Source: Paucisalibacillus globulus DSM 18846 (lineage in GTDB: Bacteria > Bacillota > Bacilli > Bacillales > Amphibacillaceae). Taken from it: a stretch of DNA of 64,000 nt. The stretch is from assembly GCF_000482485.1 (NCBI RefSeq), contig NZ_AXVK01000001.1, positions 496,001 to 560,000 on the forward strand, read 5' to 3'. A program made the position numbers and the translations under genes. The notes under the pieces were generated by a model that was not told where the DNA came from, made no database searches, and saw only the letters and a program-made list of their open reading frames with translations. Each line of letters opens with the position of its first letter. The stretch's first letter is position 1. Of the stretch, positions 8,511 through 15,959 are shown piece after piece.

Positions 8511-9290
8511 ATGACTAGACATAAAGTAGTAATCTGTGGAGTTGATACATCAAAATTACCTGTTTTAACGAATGAGGAAATGAAAAAATTATTCGTTAAA
8601 ATGCAAGCCGGGGACATTTTTGCAAGAGAAGAATTGGTTAATGGAAACCTTCGTCTTGTGTTAAGTGTGATTCAGCGTTTTAATAATCGTGGCGAATATG
8701 TAGATGATTTATTTCAAGTAGGCTGCATTGGTCTTATGAAATCAATTGATAATTTTGATTTAAGTCATAATGTTCGATTCTCTACTTATGCAGTGCCAAT
8801 GATTATTGGAGAAATACGAAGATACTTAAGGGATAATAATCCAATCCGGGTCTCTCGCTCTTTAAGGGATATTGCTTATAAGGCTTTACAAGTACGTGAA
8901 AAACTTATAAATAAAACCTCAAAAGAACCAACACCTGCAGAGATAGCTGAAGAGATGGGAGTACCACATTCGGATGTTGTGTTTGCAATGGATGCCATTC
9001 AAGATCCTGTCTCATTATTTGAACCTATCTATAACGATGGGGGCGACCCAATTTATGTTGTGGATCAGATTAGTGATGATAAGGATAAAGATGACTCTTG
9101 GGTCGACAAGCTTTCCCTAAAGGAAGGTATGTACCAGTTAAATGAACGGGAAAAAATGATATTAAATAAACGCTTCTTCCAAGGAAAAACCCAAATGGAG
9201 GTAGCTGATGAAATTGGTATTTCTCAAGCTCAAGTATCTAGATTGGAAAAAGCAGCTATAAATCAAATGAATAAACAAATGTTTGAATAA
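8511..9290 (+). CDS. sigG: RNA polymerase sporulation sigma factor SigG
   Basis: Sigma-G drives late forespore transcription. The 259 residues begin TRHKVVICGVDTSKLPVL, the conserved N terminus of the family, and contain region 2 (NLRLVLSVIQRFNNRGEY, DLFQVGCIGLMKSI), region 3 (NPIRVSRSLRDIAYKAL) and the region 4 helix-turn-helix EVADEIGISQAQVSRLEKAA. It has its own promoter and a structured leader that should block translation of spoIIG read-through messages. A terminator follows at 9365. In B. subtilis ylmA and ylmC come next; here a BCCT transporter intervenes. Confidence 0.98.
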   Translation: MTRHKVVICGVDTSKLPVLTNEEMKKLFVKMQAGDIFAREELVNGNLRLVLSVIQRFNNRGEYVDDLFQVGCIGLMKSIDNFDLSHNVRFSTYAVPMIIGEIRRYLRDNNPIRVSRSLRDIAYKALQVREKLINKTSKEPTPAEIAEEMGVPHSDVVFAMDAIQDPVSLFEPIYNDGGDPIYVVDQISDDKDKDDSWVDKLSLKEGMYQLNEREKMILNKRFFQGKTQMEVADEIGISQAQVSRLEKAAINQMNKQMFE

Positions 9291-9364
9291 GTTGTAGAAC
9301 TGAAAGAAAAAGTTCATCGAAGTTATACTGCTTATTTCAAAGTAATGGCTATAGAAGGGTGGTT

Positions 9365-9405
9365 AAATGACTATCAAATCGTAAATAGATTTGGTAGTCA
9401 TTTTT
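9365..9405 (+). terminator. Intrinsic terminator after sigG
   Basis: AAATGACTA and TAGTCATTT form a 9-bp stem with further AAAT/ATTT pairing inside, followed by T5. The rest of the 399-base gap 9291-9689 is AT-rich with a possible TATAAT at 9602-9607 and no other recognisable feature. Confidence 0.8.
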
Positions 9406-9689
9406 ACTTATTAGGCATTATACAAAATATAGAATAATACGGCTGAATATGAAAAAAATAGTGATAGATAATGTGATTTCTTAATAAACCATGAATTTTT
9501 CGAAAGTTTACATACTGCTTTATTAACTATATAATTATAAATCGTATTTTTAAATTTGAGCAAGCCGGTGGTTTCGTCAATGGTTATTAAGATGAAATAG
9601 ATATAATAATCACTACCTACCCAACGGTCTTTAATGGCATATTCATTTATATTTTAGACACTTGCTTCTAACTATTCAGGAGGAAAAGC

Positions 9690-11228
9690 GTGGGAGTTAA
9701 CAAAAAGAAACATTTGGATTGGCCTGTATTTATTGCAAGTGGTGGTTTTTTGATTGTATTTATAGTGTTATCCGTTATTAACAGCGAAGGAGTAGGGAAA
9801 ACAATTACATTTTTGTTTGACCACTCAGCAAATTTATTTGGGGCCTATTGGCAGCTTCTGTTGTTAGGTAACTTTTTAGTTGGGCTAGGACTGGCATTTT
9901 CCAAGTATGGCAGGGTGAAATTGGGGAATCTAGATAAACCAATTTATAGTTATTTTCGCTGGATAGCTATGATTTTAGTGACATTGCTGGCAAGTGGCGG
10001 TGTTTTCTGGGCTGCCTCAGAACCGATGTATCATTATATGAATACACCACCTTCATATGGTGGAGGGGAATTTAATAATATATTTGCAGCCTTTGCCCAG
10101 TCTTTCATGCATTGGGGATTTACGGCGTGGGCAATTTTAGGAACATTGGCTACAATAGTTATGATGTATGTGCATTATAATAAAAAACTCCCTTTAAGGC
10201 CTAGGGGGTTATTATATCCAATTTTTGGAGACAAGATTTATCATAGAAGTATTGTTGGTACCTCTGTAGATACCTTTTCAATAATTGCGACTGTTGCTGG
10301 GACATTGGGACCACTTGGATTTTTAGGGTTACAGATTGCTTATGGATTTAACCATCTATTTGGTTGGCCGAATACATTGACAGTAAGCATTATTGTAGTA
10401 ATTATTCTAGCAATTATTGCTGCTATATCTGCAGCGACAGGTGTAGATCGTGGGATATTGACCTTAAGCCGCTATAATGTAATCTTTACGATTTTCCTGG
10501 CAGTTATGGTCCTCCTTTTAGGACCAACAATGTTTATCATAGATGTTTTTGTTGGTGGAACAGGGGTACATTTGCAAAATTTCTTTACGATGAGTTTATA
10601 TCGTGGCGATGGTGGTTGGCTAGGTTCCTGGACAATATTCTTCTGGGGGTGGTTTATCGGCTATGCACCAATGTTAATCGTATTTTTAAGCAGGATTTCC
10701 CGAGGAAGAACAATTCGGGAATTAGTAATTGCTGTATCTATCGTTGCCCCTATTGTTAATAATTTTTGGTTCTCCATTGTTGGTGGTACAGGAGTGTTTT
10801 TTGAAAAGGAAAATCCAGGATCTGTCTCCAACGCATTAAATGATGGTGGTATGGAAGCGGCTGTGATGGCAATAACAGATCAACTACCTTTAGGAACAAT
10901 GTTTGGACTAGGATTTTTGATTGTTGCTATTATATTTGTTGTTACAACAGTTGATACAATGTCATACACTGTTGCAGCAACTTTAACAGGGAATGATAAT
11001 CCAAAACGCTGGTTAAGAGTCTTTTGGGCAATGATTTTTGGATTAACAACGGTAATGATACTACCAATGGGCGATAGTATCTCTTCCATTCAAAATTCCA
11101 TTGTTATTACTGCGGTTCCAGTTTCATTTTTATTACTACCTCCATTGTGGAATGCACCGAGGATAGCAAGGAAAATGGCTTTGGATGAAAAACGAGAAGC
11201 CCTGAGGGAAATACGTAGAAAAGATTAA
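9690..11228 (+). CDS. BCCT family transporter (betaine/choline/carnitine type)
   Basis: The 512 residues form about twelve membrane spans of the betaine-choline-carnitine transporter fold, which takes up quaternary ammonium osmolytes with Na+ or H+. Family marks are GGVFWAASEPMYHYM near residue 110 and the segment FFWGWFIGYAPMLIVFLSR around residues 317-335 followed by ISRGRTIRELV. The usual signature there is WxWWISWxP, so this copy is divergent (FIGYAP in place of WISWSP) and its substrate is uncertain. Start GTG 9690 follows AGGAGGAAAAGC. It sits between sigG and ylmC with its own terminator, so it is an insertion in an otherwise conserved order rather than part of the cluster. Confidence 0.85.
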   Translation: MGVNKKKHLDWPVFIASGGFLIVFIVLSVINSEGVGKTITFLFDHSANLFGAYWQLLLLGNFLVGLGLAFSKYGRVKLGNLDKPIYSYFRWIAMILVTLLASGGVFWAASEPMYHYMNTPPSYGGGEFNNIFAAFAQSFMHWGFTAWAILGTLATIVMMYVHYNKKLPLRPRGLLYPIFGDKIYHRSIVGTSVDTFSIIATVAGTLGPLGFLGLQIAYGFNHLFGWPNTLTVSIIVVIILAIIAAISAATGVDRGILTLSRYNVIFTIFLAVMVLLLGPTMFIIDVFVGGTGVHLQNFFTMSLYRGDGGWLGSWTIFFWGWFIGYAPMLIVFLSRISRGRTIRELVIAVSIVAPIVNNFWFSIVGGTGVFFEKENPGSVSNALNDGGMEAAVMAITDQLPLGTMFGLGFLIVAIIFVVTTVDTMSYTVAATLTGNDNPKRWLRVFWAMIFGLTTVMILPMGDSISSIQNSIVITAVPVSFLLLPPLWNAPRIARKMALDEKREALREIRRKD

Positions 11229-11240
11229 GTTTGATTGTGA

Positions 11241-11284
11241 GGAGCCTGTTATGAATAACATTTCATAACAGGCTCCACTTTTAA
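11241..11284 (+). terminator. Intrinsic terminator after BCCT gene
   Basis: A 15-bp perfect stem from GGAGCCTGTTATGAA and its complement around a 6-base loop, followed by ACTTTTAATTTT. Confidence 0.88.
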
Positions 11285-11374
11285 TTTTACAAGTCATGGT
11301 AGAATCATAATCGAGCTCAGAATGAATTAAGTAACCCATGCATATACATCACTAGTAAGGGTAGGTGAGCCGTG

Positions 11375-11632
11375 ATGATAAAATTATCTGATCTTCAAGT
11401 TAAAGAGGTTATTGTAATCAACAATGGAAGTAGATTAGGTCATATATCAGATTTAGAAATTGATCCAGACCGTGGAAGAATAATTGCCTTAGTGATTTAC
11501 ACGAAAGATAAAAAAGGTGGTTTTTTTGGAAAGTCTGATGAATTGATGATATATTGGGAGCAAATCGTAACAATTGGCTCTGACGTTATATTAGTTAAAG
11601 ATGTAACTGGTCCTAAATTATACATTGAATGA
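11375..11632 (+). CDS. ylmC: YlmC/YmxH family PRC-barrel sporulation protein
   Basis: An 85-residue protein of the YlmC/YmxH family with a PRC-barrel-like core: VIVINNGSRLGHISDLEIDPDRGRIIALVI, then GFFGKSDELMIYWEQIVTIGSDVILV. Members occur almost only in spore formers, and many are under sporulation sigma control; the molecular role is not known. GGTGAG (11364-11369) is six bases before ATG 11375; a GTG one codon earlier is less likely. It opens the septum cluster ylmC-ylmD-ylmE-sepF-ylmG-ylmH as in B. subtilis. Confidence 0.85.
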   Translation: MIKLSDLQVKEVIVINNGSRLGHISDLEIDPDRGRIIALVIYTKDKKGGFFGKSDELMIYWEQIVTIGSDVILVKDVTGPKLYIE

Positions 11633-11662
11633 ATGGAGCCATAACTAGTAGGAGGAATTATT

Positions 11663-12472
11663 TTGCAAGACGTATTTGAATACGATGGAAAACAATTGTT
11701 ATATATTAAAAAGTGGATGAATATAGACTCCAACCTAAAGGTAGGATTCACATCTCGCAATGGGGGAACTAGTAAAGGATACTTTTCCACCAATAATTTT
11801 GGCCTGCATGTTTCAGATAGTTATGATAACGCAATTGAAAATAGGAATAAGTTAGCAAAGATATTACATATTTCTTTAGAACAATGGGTTTCTGGTGAAC
11901 AAGTACACCATAACTCTATTCATATAGTGGAATCAACAGATGTTGGAAGAGGAGCAAGGTCAGTAGAATCCTCCTTAAAAGGGATAGATGGTTTGATAAC
12001 AAGGGAGACTGCTATTCTATGTACTGCATTTTTTGCTGATTGTGTACCCTTATTCTTTTTTGATCCCGTTACCAAATATATAGGTATAGCTCATGCAGGT
12101 TGGAAAGGTACGGTTGGGCGAATTGCTGAGGAAATGACTAATAAATTTTTGGAATTAGGATGCAACAAAAACGACGTACTTGTTACAATTGGACCATGCA
12201 TTTCATGCGAATACTATGAGGTAGATGAATATGTAAAGAATCGTATACCACAAGAACTGGCAGATAGAGTGTTAACATCTGTGAGCGATGGGCATTATTT
12301 ATTAGATTTAAAACAACTTAATGTCGAAATCCTTGTACAATCAGGTATATTTCGTAGTAATATAGATATAACAAATTATTGCACGTTTAGAGATGAAAAC
12401 CTATTTTTTTCACATCGACGAGATAATGGTAAAACTGGTCGGATGTTAGGGTTTATTGGCTATAGCGGTTGA
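11663..12472 (+). CDS. pgeF: Peptidoglycan editing factor / multicopper-like purine nucleoside enzyme (YlmD)
   Basis: Member of the DUF152/PgeF family (YlmD in B. subtilis, YfiH in E. coli), linked to correct muropeptide composition and, for some homologues, purine nucleoside phosphorolysis. The 269 residues carry the metal-ligand motifs HHNSIH, CTAFFADCVPLFFFD, HAGWKGTVGRI and GPCISCEYYEV, and end in FFSHRRDNGKTGRMLGFI. The start is TTG 11663 with a strong AGGAGGAATTA site. The stop is 26 bases before the ylmE start, in the conserved ylm cluster next to cell division genes. Confidence 0.9.
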   Translation: MQDVFEYDGKQLLYIKKWMNIDSNLKVGFTSRNGGTSKGYFSTNNFGLHVSDSYDNAIENRNKLAKILHISLEQWVSGEQVHHNSIHIVESTDVGRGARSVESSLKGIDGLITRETAILCTAFFADCVPLFFFDPVTKYIGIAHAGWKGTVGRIAEEMTNKFLELGCNKNDVLVTIGPCISCEYYEVDEYVKNRIPQELADRVLTSVSDGHYLLDLKQLNVEILVQSGIFRSNIDITNYCTFRDENLFFSHRRDNGKTGRMLGFIGYSG

Positions 12473-12498
12473 CTTTTAAGGAGGAGAAAAAAGCAGTA

Positions 12499-13176
12499 AT
12501 GGATGTTTCACAAAACTTAGCAGAAATTAAAGCAGAGATTGAAGTTGCTTGTAGAAAGAGCAATCGAAACCCAGATGATATTACCATCATTGCTGTTACG
12601 AAATATGTTACAATAGATAGAACCGAGGAGGCAGTGAATGCTGGTATATTGAATCTTGGCGAAAATCGACAAGAGGGGTTCATCGAAAAGTATAATCATT
12701 TCGGTAATCATGTTTCCTGGCATTTTATTGGAAGCTTACAAACTAGGAAAGTAAAAGATATTATCGATAAGGTAGATTATATCCATTCTTTGGACAGACT
12801 GTCATTAGCAAAGGAAATTAACAAACGTGCTTCTGCTGTTGTTAATTGTTTTTTGCAAGTTAATGTAAGTGGCGAAGAATCTAAACACGGCATACAGCCA
12901 GAGGAAGTCATACCGTTTATTGAAAAACTAGCTGACTATACAAATATACGTATTGTTGGACTAATGACAATGGCACCACACTCTGCTGACAAAATGTTAT
13001 TACATAAAGTATTTCGCGAACTGAGAGAATTAAGAGACAAAGTAAAACAAGAAAATTATCAACAAGCACCATGTGAATTTTTATCAATGGGAATGAGTAA
13101 TGATTTCGATATTGCCGTTATAGAGGGTGCAACCCATATTAGAATCGGCTCAAAATTAGTAGGGTCAAATATGTGA
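12499..13176 (+). CDS. ylmE: YggS/YlmE family pyridoxal phosphate homeostasis protein
   Basis: Single-domain PLP-binding TIM-barrel protein (YggS/PROSC family) that buffers pyridoxal phosphate and amino-acid pools. Marks are the PLP lysine in [46 protein letters not shown], and [23 protein letters not shown] near the end. I take ATG 12499 after AGGAGGAG (12479-12486); this gives 225 residues and an N terminus like B. subtilis YlmE. A TTG at 12469 would overlap the previous stop and add ten poorly supported residues. Confidence 0.93.
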   Translation: MDVSQNLAEIKAEIEVACRKSNRNPDDITIIAVTKYVTIDRTEEAVNAGILNLGENRQEGFIEKYNHFGNHVSWHFIGSLQTRKVKDIIDKVDYIHSLDRLSLAKEINKRASAVVNCFLQVNVSGEESKHGIQPEEVIPFIEKLADYTNIRIVGLMTMAPHSADKMLLHKVFRELRELRDKVKQENYQQAPCEFLSMGMSNDFDIAVIEGATHIRIGSKLVGSNM

Positions 13177-13186
13177 GGTGACAATA

Positions 13187-13609
13187 TTGAGTATAAAAAA
13201 CAAGATTAAAACTCTTTTTGCTGTAGATGAAGATGAATATGAGTATGTAGAAGAAGAACAAGAAGTGGCACCAAGTAATAAGATTAAACCTACAAATAAT
13301 AATATTATCAATTTAACAAGTGTAAAAACAGCCTCATCTAAGGTTGTTCTTTGTGAGCCAAGGACATTTGAAGAGGCACAACAAATAGCAGATAATATTG
13401 TAAATAAACGGGCAGTTGTCATTAATCTTCAGCGAGTGGAACCATATGAAGCAAAGAGAATTGTAGATTTTTTAAGTGGCACAGTATATGCAGTCGATGG
13501 TATTATTCAGCGCTTAGGATCACAAACCTTCCTTTGTGCACCGGATAATGTTGATGTATCTGGTTCCATATCAGAATCATTTGAAGAAGATTTAAATAAA
13601 GGATGGTAA
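13187..13609 (+). CDS. sepF: Cell division protein SepF
   Basis: SepF bundles FtsZ filaments and binds membrane through its N-terminal amphipathic helix, overlapping in role with FtsA. The 140 residues show that helix ([13 protein letters not shown]), an acidic linker, and the C-terminal domain ([28 protein letters not shown]-like [41 protein letters not shown]). TTG 13187 is favoured over GTG 13178 because GAGGTGAC (13175-13182) overlaps the latter and the TTG start yields the N terminus seen in B. subtilis. FtsA, FtsZ and DivIVA are encoded nearby. Confidence 0.95.
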   Translation: MSIKNKIKTLFAVDEDEYEYVEEEQEVAPSNKIKPTNNNIINLTSVKTASSKVVLCEPRTFEEAQQIADNIVNKRAVVINLQRVEPYEAKRIVDFLSGTVYAVDGIIQRLGSQTFLCAPDNVDVSGSISESFEEDLNKGW

Positions 13610-13617
13610 TTTAGTAT

Positions 13618-13899
13618 ATGTTGTATATTATTTTTGATATTTTGGCAAGAGCTTTAGAGATTTATTCTATTGGATTAATTATTTATATTTTTATGTCATG
13701 GTTTCCGGGTGCTCGTGAGTCATCATTTGGTAATGTTATGACGAAGCTTTATGAGCCTTTTTTAGAACCATTTCGTAAAATTATCCCACCACTTGGAATG
13801 ATTGACCTTTCACCAATTGTAGCAATTATTGTGTTACGTTTCGCTGGAACAGGAATATGGGGCTTATATAATATAATTGTTAGGTTTATTGCTGGGTGA
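13618..13899 (+). CDS. ylmG: YggT family membrane protein YlmG
   Basis: A 93-residue integral membrane protein of the YggT/YlmG family with two hydrophobic stretches, one at about residues 2-27 ending in FMSWFPGA, the second at about 64-90, separated by the conserved [17 protein letters not shown]. Family members are genetically tied to SepF, and to thylakoid or nucleoid organisation in cyanobacteria and plastids; the biochemical function is open. It begins 9 bases after sepF and ends 9 bases before ylmH, consistent with one transcript. Confidence 0.92.
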   Translation: MLYIIFDILARALEIYSIGLIIYIFMSWFPGARESSFGNVMTKLYEPFLEPFRKIIPPLGMIDLSPIVAIIVLRFAGTGIWGLYNIIVRFIAG

Positions 13900-13908
13900 T
13901 TGGATTAA

Positions 13909-14688
13909 ATGGATATTTATCAACATTTTCGTAAAGAAGAGCATGGTTTCATTGATCAAGTTTTGTCGTGGATAGACCAGGTTGAACGTTCTTTTCAATC
14001 TAAATTAACAGATTTTCTTGATCCTCGTGAACAACAAATCGTTGAAATGCTAATCGGAACAACTAATGAAGAACTTCAACTGAGACTATTTGGCGGTGGA
14101 ATCTATTCAGAGAGAAAAAGGGCATTAATTGCTCCATATTATGAAGAAATTTCGGATGAGGATTTTAATATTTCTTTAGTACAGGCGACCTATCATGAAA
14201 AGTTTATTTCAATTGCACATCGAGATGTGTTAGGCTCTGTTTTATCCTTAGGAATTAAACGAAAGAAATTAGGGGATATTTTCGCTGGTGACGGTAAAGT
14301 ACAAATATTACTTGATCAAGATATTTCTGCTTTTGTCCTGATGAATTTGACAGGAATCAAGAAGGCAAATATTAATTTTGAAGAAAAAGCCTTTTCTAAT
14401 ATGATTGAACAAGAATCTACTTGGACTAATTCAGAAAAAATTGTTTCTTCTTTAAGACTAGATACAATTTTGAAAGAAGTATACGCCATTTCAAGAAAAG
14501 ATGCACAAAGTTTTATTCAAAAAGGTCTGGTTAAGGTTAACTATCGTATTGTCGAAGATAGTAAGTTTATTTTACGAGAAGGTGACTTATTATCTTTAAG
14601 GGGTAAAGGAAGAAGTAAGTTAATTGGAATTAATGGACAAACAAAAAAAGAAAAAATAAAAATAACGACTGCTCTATTACAGGTATAG
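13909..14688 (+). CDS. ylmH: S4-domain RNA-binding protein YlmH
   Basis: YlmH is an S4-domain protein reported in B. subtilis to act in rescue of stalled 50S subunits bearing peptidyl-tRNA, next to the RqcH pathway. The 259 residues have an N-terminal YlmH-specific domain (DPREQQIVEMLI, FGGGIYSERKRALIAPYY), a central part GDIFAGDGKVQILLDQD, and a C-terminal S4 domain (SLRLDTILKEVYAISRKDAQSFIQ, KVNYRIVEDSKFILREGD). rqcH lies elsewhere in this window, so both players are present. Confidence 0.92.
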   Translation: MDIYQHFRKEEHGFIDQVLSWIDQVERSFQSKLTDFLDPREQQIVEMLIGTTNEELQLRLFGGGIYSERKRALIAPYYEEISDEDFNISLVQATYHEKFISIAHRDVLGSVLSLGIKRKKLGDIFAGDGKVQILLDQDISAFVLMNLTGIKKANINFEEKAFSNMIEQESTWTNSEKIVSSLRLDTILKEVYAISRKDAQSFIQKGLVKVNYRIVEDSKFILREGDLLSLRGKGRSKLIGINGQTKKEKIKITTALLQV

Positions 14689-14689
14689 T

Positions 14690-14746
14690 AAAGAACGGTT
14701 TCTTGATATATAATGTATATCAAAGAGTCGTTCTTTTAAGTTTTTT
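14690..14746 (+). terminator. Intrinsic terminator after ylmH
   Basis: AAGAACG and CGTTCTT close a long hairpin with inner TTGATATA/TATATCAA pairing, followed by a T6 run at 14741. It separates ylmH from divIVA. Confidence 0.8.
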
Positions 14747-14929
14747 AGTAGTAAGTTATTATTGCTTCACTAAGAAAGCTAACGTATGTTCGAAATGGCT
14801 TACCAATTTGACCTTTTACAAAAAGAATTATCTAAAATTGCAGGAATTACATACTTTTTGTCGAATTTACTTGGTATACTAATTAGGGACTATTATTATT
14901 TATTAAAATTCTATAGGGAGGTAACAACT

Positions 14930-15433
14930 ATGCCATTAACGCCATTAGATATTCATAATAAAGAATTTACTAGAAGTTTTCGTGGATATGATGAAGACGA
15001 GGTTAATGAATTTTTAGATCAGGTTATTAAAGATTATGAAATAGTTATTCGAGAAAAGAAAGAATTAAAAGAGAAAATTGATCAAATGAATGAAAAACTT
15101 AGTCATTTTACTAATATAGAGGAAACATTGAACAAATCCATTCTTATTGCTCAAGAAACTGCAGAAGAAGTAAAAGGGAATGCTTCCAAAGAATCAAAGC
15201 TTATTATCAAAGAGGCTGAAAAGAATGCAGACCGAATCATTAATGAGGCATTAAGTAAATCACGTAAAATTTCAATTGAGGTAGAAGAACTTAAGAAACA
15301 AGCAAAAGTATTCCGCACCCGGTTGAAGATGTTAGTAGAAGCGCAACTTGATATGATTGGAACAGATGATTGGGAAGAATTATTTGAAGTTGAAATGGGT
15401 AAAGAGCTAGAATTAGCTAATCAGGATTCTTAA
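14930..15433 (+). CDS. divIVA: Cell division initiation/pole protein DivIVA
   Basis: DivIVA marks strongly curved membrane at septa and poles, and anchors the Min system and, in sporulation, RacA. The 167 residues show the N-terminal membrane-binding domain (MPLTPLDIHNKEFTRSFRGY, then DEDEVNEFLDQVIKDYE) and two coiled-coil segments (about residues 30-70 and 80-150). ATG 14930 follows GGGAGGTAAC; the frame stays open 48 codons upstream from an ATG at 14786, but that part has no ribosome site and no family match. Confidence 0.96.
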   Translation: MPLTPLDIHNKEFTRSFRGYDEDEVNEFLDQVIKDYEIVIREKKELKEKIDQMNEKLSHFTNIEETLNKSILIAQETAEEVKGNASKESKLIIKEAEKNADRIINEALSKSRKISIEVEELKKQAKVFRTRLKMLVEAQLDMIGTDDWEELFEVEMGKELELANQDS

Positions 15434-15436
15434 ATC

Positions 15437-15465
15437 TTGACCTTTTATAAAAATTTACATATAAT
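15437..15465 (+). promoter_or_regulatory. Sigma-A promoter of ileS
   Basis: TTGACC (15437-15442), exactly 17 bases, then TATAAT (15460-15465). It begins four bases after the divIVA stop and would start the T-box leader near 15472. Confidence 0.85.
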
Positions 15466-15497
15466 GCTTACACGAACAGGTAAATATTTATAGAAAT

Positions 15498-15738
15498 ATG
15501 ATGACAGAGAAAGTATAAAAACAAGTTGCTTGTTTAGCGAACTAGGGATTGGTGGGAGCCTAGTACAGCACGTTTTTAGAAAATCACTCTCGAGTATCCA
15601 ATTTGAAAAGCAAAGTAGAATTGGACGACCATTCACGTTACGAATATCGAGTGAATTTGAAATGTTATTTATTTCAAATTTATAAGGGTGGTACCGCGAG
15701 TCTTCTCGTCCCTTTTTGGGATTTGAGAGGCTTTTTTT
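15498..15738 (+). ncRNA. T-box riboswitch of ileS
   Basis: A tRNA-sensing leader that stops transcription unless uncharged tRNA-Ile binds. The T-box core AAGGGTGGTACCGCG lies at 15684-15698. The overlapping terminator pairs CTTCTCGTCCC with GGGATTTGAGAGG and ends in T7. Stem I has the AGAGAAAGTA side and, on its 3' side, the likely specifier ATC (15583-15585, an Ile codon) before ACTCTCG. Gene identity downstream agrees with the specifier. Confidence 0.95.
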
Positions 15739-15815
15739 GTTTCTAAATTTTGAGCTTTTTGCAAATAGTTACTTATTGATGAGATGAGTAATAGGTTTTA
15801 GCTTGGAGCAGCCAG

Positions 15816-15873
15816 TGTACACTTAGACTGCTAAGGGAGGCTCACTAGCAGCGCGATTACAGCGAAGTGTATA
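15816..15873 (+). repeat. Shortened copy of the GC-rich repeat in the ileS leader
   Basis: The stretch starting TACACTTAGACT at 15818 matches the left part of the 31887-32003 element at 17 of 21 bases, and AGCGAAGTGTAT at its right end matches 12 of 12; the middle is deleted. It contains CTGCT/AGCAG pairing. It lies between the T-box terminator and the ileS start, within the translated message leader. The rest of 15739-15959 shows no other feature. Confidence 0.6.
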
Positions 15874-15959
15874 AATAGGGTTGCAAACGCGGTTTATAAT
15901 TAATTATCGATTACAGCCTAAATAATTAATGAATTGTTAAACATAAGGAGGAAATAGTA

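Noticed and set aside
14786-14929. N-terminal extension of divIVA
   Set aside because: Open frame only; the strong ribosome site and family N terminus place the start at 14930.
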